Shown piece by piece: positions 34,328 to 43,208 of a stretch of DNA of 64,000 nt (its first letter is position 1; the number at the start of each line of letters is the position of its first letter). The stretch is from Lysinibacillus sp. FSL W8-0992 (GTDB taxonomy: Bacteria; Bacillota; Bacilli; Bacillales_A; Planococcaceae). The stretch covers positions 62,001-126,000 of the forward strand of contig NZ_JBBOZQ010000001.1 in the NCBI RefSeq assembly GCF_038008685.1. Direction: 5' to 3'. The position numbers were made by a program, and so were the translations under genes. A model generated the notes under the pieces. That model was not told where the DNA came from. It did not search any database and saw only the letters and a program-made list of their open reading frames with translations.

Positions 34328-37095
34328 TGACATTAAATGCTCCCTCTCCGTTTACGAAAAGACTACAGCTACGCATTGAATCAGCTCAGAATGGCAATTA
34401 TACGGTGCAGGGCTTTACTGCAAGTGGTACCGCAATAGAGGTAGAGACACTTATTTCTTCATTATTTTTCACCTATGAGGCAAATACTTATGGCTTAATG
34501 ACCAATCGTACAGAGCTTTCCATCGATATTTCTACTGCCGAATTACTCGATATCTTTTCTTCGCGCTACAGTCACCCATTTATCCATTGGCAAGGGATTA
34601 ATGCTGAAAGTAGTACGATGATAGAACAAGCACAAAAATTACAGCAATACTGGCAGGAACCTTCACTTTGGTCCCATGCAGTAATTGCAGATGATTTTTC
34701 TTCACTGTCATTTTCTATAGAAGGTGAAGATACAGAATTACTTGAAATAGCCGTGCAACAAAAACTCGCTCACGCTGGATTACTTGTGTCTGATGTGCCT
34801 AAGCTACTCCCATTTTTCGAACGTGGTGGCTGGCCACTAGAGCAGGATCGCCAAGCTGGCGCTGTTACTGTTTCTCTACGTTTAAGTGAGCCTGAGGAAG
34901 ATTCGGAAGTTTGGCTTTTGGAAACTGTTTTAAGTACTGTTTCAACAAAAAATTACTGGACACCCGCTGTTCGTAAAAAATTATTACCATTAGCAGATGC
35001 ATTACCGACTAAATGGCAAGCATTTGCGCTTGATATTAAACAACAACAAACACAGATTGTAGAGCTGCTATCAATTGAAGATTTACAACCTGATGTCTTT
35101 ATTCATGTTACGCTAGACGATTTAGAAGTTCGCAAATTTTTACGTGAAGACTTAGCACGGTTACAGGCACTCGGTTTTGATGTTGTGCTACCAGCGTGGC
35201 TAAAAGATTTAAAACAATCAAAAATTCGCGTACGTGTTAGTACAGGAAATATATCAACGAAAAAAGTTGCTGGGCTTGATGATATTTTGACGTTTAAATG
35301 GCAATTTTCAATGAATGGTGAATCGATATCAGCCGAGCAATTTAAAAAGCTTGTCGATGAAAAACGAGAATTCATTCGCATTGGTACAGAATGGTTCCGA
35401 GTGGATGCCAATTGGATGCAAGAAATGCGTGCTTTAATGCAACAGGCTGAAGATGAAAGTTGGACTGTTCGTGAGCTTTTATTCCGCGAGCTACCTGAAG
35501 ATTTATCTGTGCCTGAGGAAGAAGAAGATGCCGATGATGCAATGCGTGACGATCCACTTTTCGCCTTTGAGTTACAGCAATCTTTAAAATCTTATATGGA
35601 GCAGCTTCAGGAAAAGAAAGGTCTTCCACCAGTACCAGTGCCCCTTTCATTAAATGCTAGCTTACGTCCCTATCAGCAAGAAGGATTTGAATGGCTTATC
35701 TTTATGCGCGAACAAGGTTTTGGAGCCTGTCTAGCTGATGACATGGGACTTGGCAAAACCGTGCAGCTTATTTGTTATTTACTGCATGTCTATGAAACAA
35801 CGGATGCCAAAGAGCCAACCATTATTATTTGTCCGACTTCAGTACTTGGTAACTGGCAAAAAGAGCTTGCCCGCTTTGCTCCATCGTTGGTCGTGCATAC
35901 GCATTATCAAGCAAATCGAACGAAAGAAGATGCATTTGTAAGACTTATCGAACAAGAAAAACCGCATGTTATTTTATCTACTTATGGTACAGTGTCACAG
36001 GATGCAGAATTTTTACAAGAAATTAATTGGGCAACTGTTGTACTAGACGAGGCACAAAATATAAAAAATATGCAGACATTACAATCTCGTTCGATACGAA
36101 AATTACATGGTAGCCACCATATAGCTCTAACAGGGACACCTGTTGAAAATCGATTATCGGAGCTTTGGGCTATTTTTGATTTTATTCATAAAGGTTATTT
36201 AGGAAGCTTTGGACGCTTTAACGAAGAATTTATATTACCTATTGAACGCGATGAATCAGAGTCACATAAGCAAAAGCTACGTGCGAAAATTCAACCGTTT
36301 TTACTTCGTCGTACAAAGCGAGATCCGAATTTACAGCTTAATTTACCTGATAAGCAAGAGTCACATGCCTATTGTGCATTAACCGCAGAACAAGCATCAC
36401 TGTATGAAGGTTATATTTTAGAAACGCTTGATCAGCTAGAGCAACTAACAGGCTTTCAAAAGAAAGGCCGTGTTTTAAAGATGCTTAGTAAATTAAAGCA
36501 ATTATGTAATCACCCTGCACTTTATTTAAAGGAACCTTTCGAGGATGCTTCAACGATGCTTACACGTTCCGTCAAGCTAGAGCGTATTGTAAACATGGCA
36601 GCGGAAATCGTGGACAATGGTGAACAATGTCTTATTTTCACACAATATATTGGAATGGGACAATTACTACAGCATTGTTTCAGCGAAATTTATAATGTTG
36701 ATGCACCATTTTTAACCGGTGCTATGCCTAAACAGCAACGTGACCGTTTAGTAGAGGCTTTTCAAGCAGGTGAATTCCCTATATTCATTCTCTCATTAAA
36801 GGCAGGAGGAACAGGGTTAAACTTAACTGCTGCAAACCATGTATTGCATGCCGATCGTTGGTGGAACCCTGCTGTTGAAAATCAAGCAACAGACCGTGCC
36901 TACCGAATTGGGCAAACACAATTTGTGCAGGTGCATAAGTTTGTGACCATAGGGACCATTGAGGAAAAAATTGATAAAATGCTGGCACAGAAATCTGCAT
37001 TATCAGAGGAACTCATTCAATCGAGCCAGTGGTTAACAGAGCTAGATGATGATGAACTTCGTGATCTAATGTCACTGGATTATAATTTATCTTAA
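34324..37095 (+). CDS. ywqA: SNF2-family DNA-dependent ATPase (YwqA-like)
   Basis: A 923-residue Swi2/Snf2 protein. The N-terminal 440 residues are a bacterial SNF2-associated region with an acidic stretch near 400. The ATPase core follows: motif I ADDMGLGKT (about 470), DEAQ box VVLDEAQNIKN (about 580) and LTGTPVEN (about 605). Its second RecA lobe includes IFTQYIGMGQ, AGGTGLNL and QATDRAYRIGQ (about 770-865). All ATPase motifs are intact. It translocates on double-stranded DNA in relatives such as RapA and YwqA. It is coupled to the SWIM gene and ends at a strong terminator. Confidence 0.92.
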   Translation: MMTLNAPSPFTKRLQLRIESAQNGNYTVQGFTASGTAIEVETLISSLFFTYEANTYGLMTNRTELSIDISTAELLDIFSSRYSHPFIHWQGINAESSTMIEQAQKLQQYWQEPSLWSHAVIADDFSSLSFSIEGEDTELLEIAVQQKLAHAGLLVSDVPKLLPFFERGGWPLEQDRQAGAVTVSLRLSEPEEDSEVWLLETVLSTVSTKNYWTPAVRKKLLPLADALPTKWQAFALDIKQQQTQIVELLSIEDLQPDVFIHVTLDDLEVRKFLREDLARLQALGFDVVLPAWLKDLKQSKIRVRVSTGNISTKKVAGLDDILTFKWQFSMNGESISAEQFKKLVDEKREFIRIGTEWFRVDANWMQEMRALMQQAEDESWTVRELLFRELPEDLSVPEEEEDADDAMRDDPLFAFELQQSLKSYMEQLQEKKGLPPVPVPLSLNASLRPYQQEGFEWLIFMREQGFGACLADDMGLGKTVQLICYLLHVYETTDAKEPTIIICPTSVLGNWQKELARFAPSLVVHTHYQANRTKEDAFVRLIEQEKPHVILSTYGTVSQDAEFLQEINWATVVLDEAQNIKNMQTLQSRSIRKLHGSHHIALTGTPVENRLSELWAIFDFIHKGYLGSFGRFNEEFILPIERDESESHKQKLRAKIQPFLLRRTKRDPNLQLNLPDKQESHAYCALTAEQASLYEGYILETLDQLEQLTGFQKKGRVLKMLSKLKQLCNHPALYLKEPFEDASTMLTRSVKLERIVNMAAEIVDNGEQCLIFTQYIGMGQLLQHCFSEIYNVDAPFLTGAMPKQQRDRLVEAFQAGEFPIFILSLKAGGTGLNLTAANHVLHADRWWNPAVENQATDRAYRIGQTQFVQVHKFVTIGTIEEKIDKMLAQKSALSEELIQSSQWLTELDDDELRDLMSLDYNLS

Positions 37096-37099
37096 AAAT

Positions 37100-37132
37100 G
37101 CGCCAAGAGCTTAACGTTCTTGGCGCTCTTTT
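37100..37132 (+). terminator. Terminator of the SWIM/SNF2 operon
   Basis: Stem GCGCCAAGA/TCTTGGCGC type with a 9-base loop, followed by TCTTTTC. It lies 5 bases after the stop. The remaining bases up to 37364 show no gene. Confidence 0.88.
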
Positions 37133-37364
37133 CATTAACAACATTTCAGTGAACAATGTTTTTCTTCTTTCCTACTTACTTCTAATATTTAGTTGTGTGA
37201 AATGTTCATTGCTGTGCGGTCTTCAGCAATGACAAGTATTATTTAAAGAACACATCAATCCCTTCTAATTAATTTATTACGGCGCAAGTGCTTAGCATTC
37301 TTATAGGAGAATGGCGAATTTAGAAAATGTTTTAGCATTGCTCCGTATGTATTGCGATAGTCGG

Positions 37365-37787
37365 TTATACTACTGGTAATTGCAACTCTTTCTCTGGTAA
37401 TACAAAATCCTTAAGAATCTCCTGATTGACGGATGAAGATGGTGGTACTTTGCTCCCGTCACTATCTGGCGGCTTCAGCCTATAAAAGCGGACATCTTCT
37501 ACAACCACTTCAGTAATATAAATTTTTGTGCTTTCTTCATTCATAAATGATCTGGACTGAATGCGGCCATTAATCCCAATCAATGAGCCTTTTCCGCAAA
37601 ATCTAACGATATGCTCTGCCAGCTTTCCCCATACTGTACAAAGTATAAAGTCAGTTTCTACTTCCCCACGACTGTTTTTGTAATTGCGATTAATGGCGAG
37701 GGAAAAATGAGATTGCACTCGATTTCTAGATAGTTGCCTTAACACAGGATCCTTCGTAAGTCTTCCAACCAGTCCGACTTGGTTCAT
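37365..37787 (-). CDS. ssbB: Single-stranded DNA-binding protein (SsbB/YwpH-like)
   Basis: A 140-residue OB-fold protein starting at ATG 37787 behind AAAGGAGGTG. It shows the SSB pattern NQVGLVGRLTKDPVLR at the start, then FILCTVWGKLAEH and GRIQSRSF. It ends PEKELQLPVV, without the acidic DDDIPF tail of SsbA, so it matches the competence- and recombination-linked short SSB. Position between ywqA and ywpF matches ssbB in B. subtilis. The C-terminal 30 residues are unusual for the family. Confidence 0.85.
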   Translation of the reverse strand: MNQVGLVGRLTKDPVLRQLSRNRVQSHFSLAINRNYKNSRGEVETDFILCTVWGKLAEHIVRFCGKGSLIGINGRIQSRSFMNEESTKIYITEVVVEDVRFYRLKPPDSDGSKVPPSSSVNQEILKDFVLPEKELQLPVV

Positions 37788-38088
37788 CAATTCACCTCCT
37801 TTGCTTTTAATTGCTCTCATCTTACAAGATGGCAGTCCATATTGGCAAAAGTCGATTTTTAATATTTAAGGCGTTATTCAATCCGAAAAATCGTTTTTTC
37901 ATCCGTTTATTTTTTATAGTATTGATTTTTTTCCGTTTAGAGTCTTGATGGCTGTAAGTAAAATAGTACTTTCCACAAAAATTAAATTTTGCATATTTAA
38001 TGGAGAATTGAAGTAACAGACTCATCAGCAACAAGCTGTAATTGATTATGTTATACTAAAATGAATGACCGACTTAGGAGGATACATA

Positions 38089-38514
38089 ATGAAAACATTT
38101 AAAATGCTTTCCTTTGACCTTGTCACTCAAGAGGGCATGCAAGCATTTCCTTTAGTCGATGGCATTATTATTAACCAGGAAAACAGCCATCAATCGTGGA
38201 TTCTTGAACTGTTTATCGATCGACAATATCGACCGATTTTTGATGAGTTATTAGCGAATGCTACAGTATTTAATGTGCGAGCAGTTATTTCATTTCCAGA
38301 TAATGAACCAGCGCCATTTCGAGTTGTCGTTCATACTGTGCAAGAAATTGGCGAGCATATCTCTGTGCTATTAAAAGGTACTTTAAAAATTAAGCGTTCA
38401 AAATACGCTGAACAATTACTCGCTGATCTCCTAACAGAGGGTGTTTCGCAAGTAGAGTTACTAGACCGCTTCTCAAAAGGTATGAAAGAACGACCAAAAC
38501 TTAAAAATGATTAA
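38089..38514 (+). CDS. ywpF: YwpF-family protein
   Basis: A 141-residue soluble protein starting at ATG 38089 after TTAGGAGG; the longer frame begins at a poorer site. It matches YwpF by the start MKTFKMLSFDLV, by size and by gene order next to ssbB. The molecular function of YwpF is unknown. It is followed by a terminator hairpin. Confidence 0.78.
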   Translation: MKTFKMLSFDLVTQEGMQAFPLVDGIIINQENSHQSWILELFIDRQYRPIFDELLANATVFNVRAVISFPDNEPAPFRVVVHTVQEIGEHISVLLKGTLKIKRSKYAEQLLADLLTEGVSQVELLDRFSKGMKERPKLKND

Positions 38515-38520
38515 TTTTAG

Positions 38521-38549
38521 CGATGCGTTGTATAACGTATCGTTTTTTT
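38521..38549 (+). terminator. Terminator of ywpF
   Basis: Stem CGATGCGTT/AACGTATCG with one mismatch and a GTAT loop, followed by seven T. Confidence 0.82.
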
Positions 38550-38607
38550 GTGCTGGACAAGTTGTCATTTTTGAATAAAATATGGTGTAAAAAAGGGGTG
38601 AACTCAA

Positions 38608-39579
38608 ATGAATTTTGTCATTCGTAAGAAACCGTTAAAATTATTATGGCTCGAAGCTTTATTGAAACGGTTACGGGAGCGAGATCCTGAGGCTAGCTAT
38701 TTTATTGAACAATTTCGGAGGCTCGATGCTGGTTTCGCCGGTGAACAAAGAGTCGATAAAGAATGGTATGAAATAATATGTCCAAATACTTTTTTTGTAT
38801 TGCATAATATTGTGCTTGCGAATGCAGCTAAGCATTCTCATCAACTCGATACACTCTTTATTTGTAATCATTTCATGTTAGTTGTGGAAATAAAGAATAT
38901 AAGTGGAAAGCTAGATTTCGATGGCCTTACATATCAATGCACTCGGACAAAACCTGATGGAACAGTTAAAGGCTTTCCAAATGCTATTACTCAAATCCAA
39001 CGGCATATTCAATTCATTAAAATTATATCTAAAAATTATTCTCTCCCTATAGAAGGCGCAGTTATTTTTTCTAATCCATCCGCTATCATTGAAAATCATC
39101 CGAATACAGTTCCTATTTTCCATGTATCCGGACTGCAGAGTCATATTCAAAGTCTTTATAAAAAATACTCCAAACCAATATTAACGGATGAACAACTAAC
39201 CCGTTTTGTGCAACTAATTCGAACTCAACATCAACCACAAGAATTATTAACTCGCTTAGATTCCTCGCGCTTCCGCCATGGAGTACTTTGTCCAAAATGC
39301 AAATACAAAAATCAAATGTTTTATTATCGAGGCATTTGGAAATGTTCTGTATGCCACCACACAAGCAAGGAGATATTTGCAGAAGCACTACAGGATTATC
39401 AATTGCTTGTGAATCGGACTATAACCAATAGTCAATTGCGCAAATTCTTCGGCATTGAATCAAGTGATGCAGCAAATCGCTTATTGCGAAAATTTAATTT
39501 TCCTAGTATCGGTACGACTAAAAATCGCGTTTACCATCTCCCTGAAAATTTAACAGATTATATGAAGCAGTTCTTTTGA
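38608..39579 (+). CDS. NERD-domain protein with zinc ribbon (intact copy)
   Basis: A 323-residue protein. The NERD domain covers about 45-165 (GFAGEQRVDKEWYE, VVEIKNISGKLDFD, GAVIFSNPS). A four-cysteine zinc ribbon follows near 228-252 (CPKCKYK...CSVCHH). A helical, possibly winged C-terminal part completes it (LQDYQLLVNRTITNSQLRKF). The E-x-K in VVEIKN is the nuclease-like signature of the family. Relatives are thought to act on DNA, but no reaction is proven. A frameshifted paralogue is at 29836-30805, and both lie beside 21-bp arrays. The ribosome site is AAAAAGGGGTG. Confidence 0.85.
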   Translation: MNFVIRKKPLKLLWLEALLKRLRERDPEASYFIEQFRRLDAGFAGEQRVDKEWYEIICPNTFFVLHNIVLANAAKHSHQLDTLFICNHFMLVVEIKNISGKLDFDGLTYQCTRTKPDGTVKGFPNAITQIQRHIQFIKIISKNYSLPIEGAVIFSNPSAIIENHPNTVPIFHVSGLQSHIQSLYKKYSKPILTDEQLTRFVQLIRTQHQPQELLTRLDSSRFRHGVLCPKCKYKNQMFYYRGIWKCSVCHHTSKEIFAEALQDYQLLVNRTITNSQLRKFFGIESSDAANRLLRKFNFPSIGTTKNRVYHLPENLTDYMKQFF

Positions 39580-39581
39580 TC

Positions 39582-39615
39582 AAATCTTATGCGGACTTCC
39601 GCATAAGATTTTTTT
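39582..39615 (+). terminator. Terminator of the intact NERD gene
   Basis: Perfect stem AAATCTTATGCGG/CCGCATAAGATTT with an ACTT loop, followed by further T. The large repeat array starts 23 bases later. Confidence 0.88.
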
Positions 39616-39637
39616 GAGGACTGCTTGTTGCGTGATT

Positions 39638-40234
39638 CGCGGGATTCTTCCTCTGTTCCGCGGAATTCTTCCTCTGCTCCGCGGAATTACTCCTCGCTTT
39701 CGCGGAATCATACCTCACTTTCGCGGAATTCCTCCTCCGCTCCGCGGAATTCTTCCTCTACTCCGCGAAATTAAACCCCTCTTTCGCGGAATCCTACCTC
39801 TGCTCCGCGGAATCTCCTCGCTTTCGCGGAATCACACCTCTTTTTCGCGGAATCCTACCTCTGCTCCGCGGAATTGCACCTCGCTTCCGCGGGATTTTTC
39901 CTCTGTTCCGCGGAATCACTCCTCGCTTTCGCGGAATTCTTCCTCTGCTCCGCGGAATCTCACTCCTCGCTTTCGCGGAATCCATCACCTACCTTTCGCG
40001 GAATCCTACCTCTGCTCCGCGGAATCACTCCTCTTTTTCGCGGAATCACACCTCTGCTCCGCGGAATCACTCCTCGCTTTCGCGGAATCACACTCTTCTT
40101 TCGCGGAATTCTTCCTCTGCTCCGCGGAATCACTCCTTGCTTTCGCGGAATCATATCTCTGCTCCGCGGAATCACACTCTTCTTTCGCGGAATCACTCCT
40201 CACTTCCGTGGAATTCATCACCTACCTTCCGCAC
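39638..40234 (+). repeat. 21-bp tandem array, locus 6 (about 28 units, CGCGGAAT type)
   Basis: Units open CGCGGAAT and recur every 21 bases, with a few units of 19 or 23. The second half is CCTCTGCTC or CTCGCTTT, and these two forms tend to alternate. The family differs in sequence from the TAYCGGCG arrays but shares their period and a related core. It fills the gap between a terminated NERD gene and a lipoprotein gene. Long ORFs on both strands follow only from the unit being a multiple of three without stop codons. Confidence 0.93.
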
Positions 40235-40260
40235 AGCAGGATTCACCCAGCTCAATATAA

Positions 40261-40294
40261 AAAAAGTGATTCCGATTGACGGAATCACTTTTTG
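40261..40294. terminator. Bidirectional terminator at the end of array 6
   Basis: Stem AAAAAGTGATTCCG/CGGAATCACTTTTT with an ATTGA loop. The right arm CGGAATCAC is the same sequence as the core of many units in the adjoining array. Confidence 0.88.
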
Positions 40295-40297
40295 TAT

Positions 40298-40696
40298 TTA
40301 TGGAGTAGTCATGGTATTACGTTCATTAACAGCATTGTTGTTTCTTTCAACACCGTTTACACCATTTGCATTAGGAACGTTATCATAGCCATTTGAGCCA
40401 TTTACATCCGCATTTGATCCTGGTGTAGTCGCTTCAGGCATTACAGTGTTTTCATTTACTGTGCCTTCGTTTACTGTACCGTCGTTCACAGTGCCACGAG
40501 TGTTGTTGTTTACGTTGCGATCATAGACATCATGATTCTTATTTGGATCAACAACATCTTCAACATCGTTAACACCTTCTCGAACGTCGTTCTTCACATT
40601 TTCCATTGGGGTTTCATTAGCCGCATTGTTACCCCAGTTACAACCTCCAAGGAATACGGTAGCAAGAATAATGGTTAAAAATGACATTTTCCACAT
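40298..40696 (-). CDS. Asn-rich small lipoprotein of unknown function
   Basis: A 132-residue protein with a lipoprotein signal ending in the lipobox FLGGC (Cys19). The mature part is hydrophilic, acidic and Asn/Thr/Val-rich, with short repeats of the kind VNDGTVNEGTVNENTV, so it is likely disordered. It would be tethered to the outer face of the membrane. It has some likeness in style to spore or germination lipoproteins of the YhcN type, but I see no firm family match. The ribosome site is AAAGGAGG. Confidence 0.75.
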   Translation of the reverse strand: MWKMSFLTIILATVFLGGCNWGNNAANETPMENVKNDVREGVNDVEDVVDPNKNHDVYDRNVNNNTRGTVNDGTVNEGTVNENTVMPEATTPGSNADVNGSNGYDNVPNANGVNGVERNNNAVNERNTMTTP

Positions 40697-40808
40697 ATTA
40701 AAAAACCTCCTTTCTTGAGTACTATGTCATCAAATACAACTTGTGCATTTGTGATCCTACATAGATTGCCCGGGAAAGGAGGGAACTATCCGATTTTTTG
40801 TACAAAAA

Positions 40809-41192
40809 CTATTTTTGTTTTTCTTTTAGCAACTGCTCAATATAAGCTGCTTCTGCTTTACAATTATAAGAATAGTTTGTACCTAACTCTTTTTGTAATG
40901 CATCAATTGTTTCGATCTGTTTAGCGGTTGGTTCTTCATTTAAAATTTTTGCAATTACTTCATCGATTTTTTTTGCCATTTCTTCATGGAATTCAGTACT
41001 CATCAAAACATCGGCTGGGATTTTTTCGATCCAAGCGGCATTTTCCTGAAAATAAGACTGCCAGCTAGCAATGAAGTCTTCCATAGAAAAGCGCTCTTCT
41101 TCCCAACCAATACTTGCTAAGTATGATTCGAAAGATGTTGAAATCGAACGCGTAATGCTAATTTTAACACCTGAAGACAATTCCTTATACAT
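40809..41192 (-). CDS. Conserved-looking small protein, function unknown
   Basis: A 127-residue acidic, soluble, largely helical protein, with a ribosome site (GTAGGAGG) at the right distance. It has Trp and Phe residues (SIGWEEERFSMEDFIASWQS) and no signal peptide, membrane segment or metal motif. It stands alone between the lipoprotein and fabZ genes, all on the minus strand with gaps over 100 bases. I do not recognise the family. Confidence 0.65.
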   Translation of the reverse strand: MYKELSSGVKISITRSISTSFESYLASIGWEEERFSMEDFIASWQSYFQENAAWIEKIPADVLMSTEFHEEMAKKIDEVIAKILNEEPTAKQIETIDALQKELGTNYSYNCKAEAAYIEQLLKEKQK

Positions 41193-41351
41193 CTATATAA
41201 TCCTCCTACTTTTTAAAAAACCTAAAATCTCATGTATTTCAATACAATTCCATCGTATTATTAAAACTATACTAATATCTGTCAAAAAAAATTGACAATA
41301 AGAACACTATTCGACAAGATTATTTTATAACTTTTAGCCTATAATTGCAAA

Positions 41352-41795
41352 TTAAGGCTGTTTTGGTTGTTCTGGCCCTATTGCAAATAAAATATCTGCC
41401 TCACAAACAAGCTCGCCATCAACAGTCGCAATTCCGTGTCCTTTACCCATAGAACCGCGCAATTTAATGAATTCCACTTCTAATCGAAGCTGATCGCCTG
41501 GTACTACTTGACGCTTAAAGCGTGCATTATCAATGCCCGTTAAAAACACTAAACGTCCTTGATATTGCTCAGATTTTAATAAGGCTACACCACCAACTTG
41601 TGCTAATGCTTCAACAATTAGAACACCTGGCATAACTGGATATCCTGGAAAATGTCCATTAAAGAAATCCTCATTAATTGATACATTTTTGAAACCTACC
41701 GCACGCTTGCCTTCCTCTAATTCCACAATACGATCTACGAATAAAAAAGGATAACGGTGTGGTAAAATTGCTTGAATTTGTTCTGCTGTTAACAT
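41352..41795 (-). CDS. fabZ: 3-hydroxyacyl-ACP dehydratase FabZ
   Basis: A 147-residue hot-dog-fold dehydratase that removes water from beta-hydroxyacyl-ACP in each round of type II fatty acid synthesis. The catalytic His48 lies in [13 protein letters not shown] and Glu62 in VEALAQ. Length and both motifs are normal. It lies next to epuA and flhP-flhO-mbl as ywpB does in B. subtilis. The ribosome site is AAGAGGGGG. The 227 bases upstream hold no gene. Confidence 0.95.
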   Translation of the reverse strand: MLTAEQIQAILPHRYPFLFVDRIVELEEGKRAVGFKNVSINEDFFNGHFPGYPVMPGVLIVEALAQVGGVALLKSEQYQGRLVFLTGIDNARFKRQVVPGDQLRLEVEFIKLRGSMGKGHGIATVDGELVCEADILFAIGPEQPKQP

Positions 41796-42022
41796 TTCTT
41801 TTCCCCCTCTTAAGTATGTAAGTTGGCTTTTTACATAAAATACGTACTAAACCTCCAATTCCGAATCCTCTCCATTTAGCAAGCAACGAGCCAGCTCGGA
41901 CAACAGAATGAAGGTCTCAAATACAATTCGCCTTTGTTCTAATCCAAAAGCGCGCATTTGATATACAGATTGCAGTATTAAACCTTTTTATGTGATAACA
42001 CAAAGTATGGTAAAGAATATTA

Positions 42023-42307
42023 TTATTCTTTACCATTCATTATGTCAAATATATGCCGCCATGTTTCTAAATTAAAGACATCCATTGCTTTTCCTTGACC
42101 AATCACACTGTAGCCGACCATCGTACCTAAAATAGCAGCAACAATGATTAAAACAATAACAAGTACAACACGTAACCAAATCGGAATCAGCCGTATTTGC
42201 ACCCATCGAACCTCGCGTTGCTCTCCATTTGAGCGACGTCCCTTCTCTTCTGGTGGCGTATCGGTTTTTTGTGTCGGCACAGAACGTCGACGTGAATCGT
42301 TTGTCAT
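42023..42307 (-). CDS. EpuA-family small membrane protein
   Basis: A 94-residue protein with a basic, hydrophilic first 45 residues, one membrane helix at about 46-70 (LRVVLVIVLIIVAAILGTMV) and a short outer tail. The pattern matches EpuA-type proteins, which databases often label as DNA-directed RNA polymerase subunit beta by mistake; nothing here resembles RNA polymerase. It follows flhP by 37 bases and may share its transcript. A GGTAAAGAATA/TATTCTTTACC hairpin (42009-42034) overlaps its stop. Confidence 0.78.
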   Translation of the reverse strand: MTNDSRRRSVPTQKTDTPPEEKGRRSNGEQREVRWVQIRLIPIWLRVVLVIVLIIVAAILGTMVGYSVIGQGKAMDVFNLETWRHIFDIMNGKE

Positions 42308-42344
42308 AGATATTGTACCCCTTCATTACTTACTCAAACGTAAC

Positions 42345-43184
42345 TTATCTTATGCCATTAATTAGCCCTAGCATTTGGTCAGCTAGTGTTACGGCTCTTG
42401 CATTAAATTGATAAGCACGTTGTGTTTCAATTAAATCTGTCATTTCCTTCGACAAGTTTACATTCGATAATTCGAGTGTACCATTTTGCATGCCGATTTG
42501 CTGACGATTTGCGCCTTGTAAATCTGTTACAACTTCAGCTTGTGTAAATCCTAGCTCTGCTAAGTTATTTGGTAAGCCTAAATATGTGCCAGATACATGC
42601 TCCATTAGCTGTGGCTTTTGGAATTCTGTTACAGCTAAATCCGTCCGAATAATATCTCCATTTGGATATGTTGCTTCTAACGAGCCTCCATCGCGAACAG
42701 CGAATCCTTTTACGTTATCAGGTAATGTTATAGGCTGTCCATTTGCATCAGCTACTGGATAGCCATCTGTATTAACAAGCATTACCGTCCCATTATTTAA
42801 AGGTGATAAATAAAAGTCACCTTGACGAGTATACACTGTTTTTGTACCATTTTCACCATCTGGCATTAAAATGTTGAAATATTGTTTTGGCTTTGTAAAA
42901 GCAAAATCAAGGTCACGATCTGTTGTTTGAAGGGAACCTTGCTTATGATTCGTTTGAACTTGGCCAAGCATTGCGCCAGAGCCATAGCGTATACCTACTG
43001 GTGATTGGCGCACAGTAGGGTCCTGTTTATCAGTATTAAATTGCTGATACATTAGTTCATTGAAAGTAGCTTGCTGAGTCTTATAGCCATGCGTACCACT
43101 ATTAGCGATGTTATTACTAATTGTATCTAGTTTATTTTGCAATTGGCCCATTGTATTCGTTGCCGTAATCATTGTTCGTAGCAT
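42345..43184 (-). CDS. flhP: Flagellar hook-basal body protein FlhP
   Basis: A 279-residue FlgG/FlgF-like rod protein. The N-terminal rod motif is LDTISNNIANSGTHGYK and the C-terminal heptad region is DLIETQRAYQFNARAVTLAD, both needed for axial assembly. It follows flhO by 24 bases. Gene order flhO-flhP next to mbl matches B. subtilis, where both complete the distal rod. The ribosome site is CAGGAGG. Confidence 0.9.
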   Translation of the reverse strand: MLRTMITATNTMGQLQNKLDTISNNIANSGTHGYKTQQATFNELMYQQFNTDKQDPTVRQSPVGIRYGSGAMLGQVQTNHKQGSLQTTDRDLDFAFTKPKQYFNILMPDGENGTKTVYTRQGDFYLSPLNNGTVMLVNTDGYPVADANGQPITLPDNVKGFAVRDGGSLEATYPNGDIIRTDLAVTEFQKPQLMEHVSGTYLGLPNNLAELGFTQAEVVTDLQGANRQQIGMQNGTLELSNVNLSKEMTDLIETQRAYQFNARAVTLADQMLGLINGIR

Positions 43185-43208
43185 GGGAAAACGCCTCCTG
43201 TTCGCTTA

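Noticed and set aside
39638..40234. CRISPR array
   Set aside because: Units are contiguous with a 21-bp period; there are no 30-40 base unique spacers, no palindromic repeats of CRISPR length, and no cas genes.
39614..40279. 221-residue ORF, with further long ORFs on both strands
   Set aside because: All lie in the 21-bp array. A unit that is a multiple of three and free of stops stays open in several frames at once; there is no ribosome site and no biased codon use.
42023..42307. RNA polymerase beta subunit
   Set aside because: This common database label for EpuA-like proteins does not fit: the protein is a 94-residue single-helix membrane protein with no polymerase motif.
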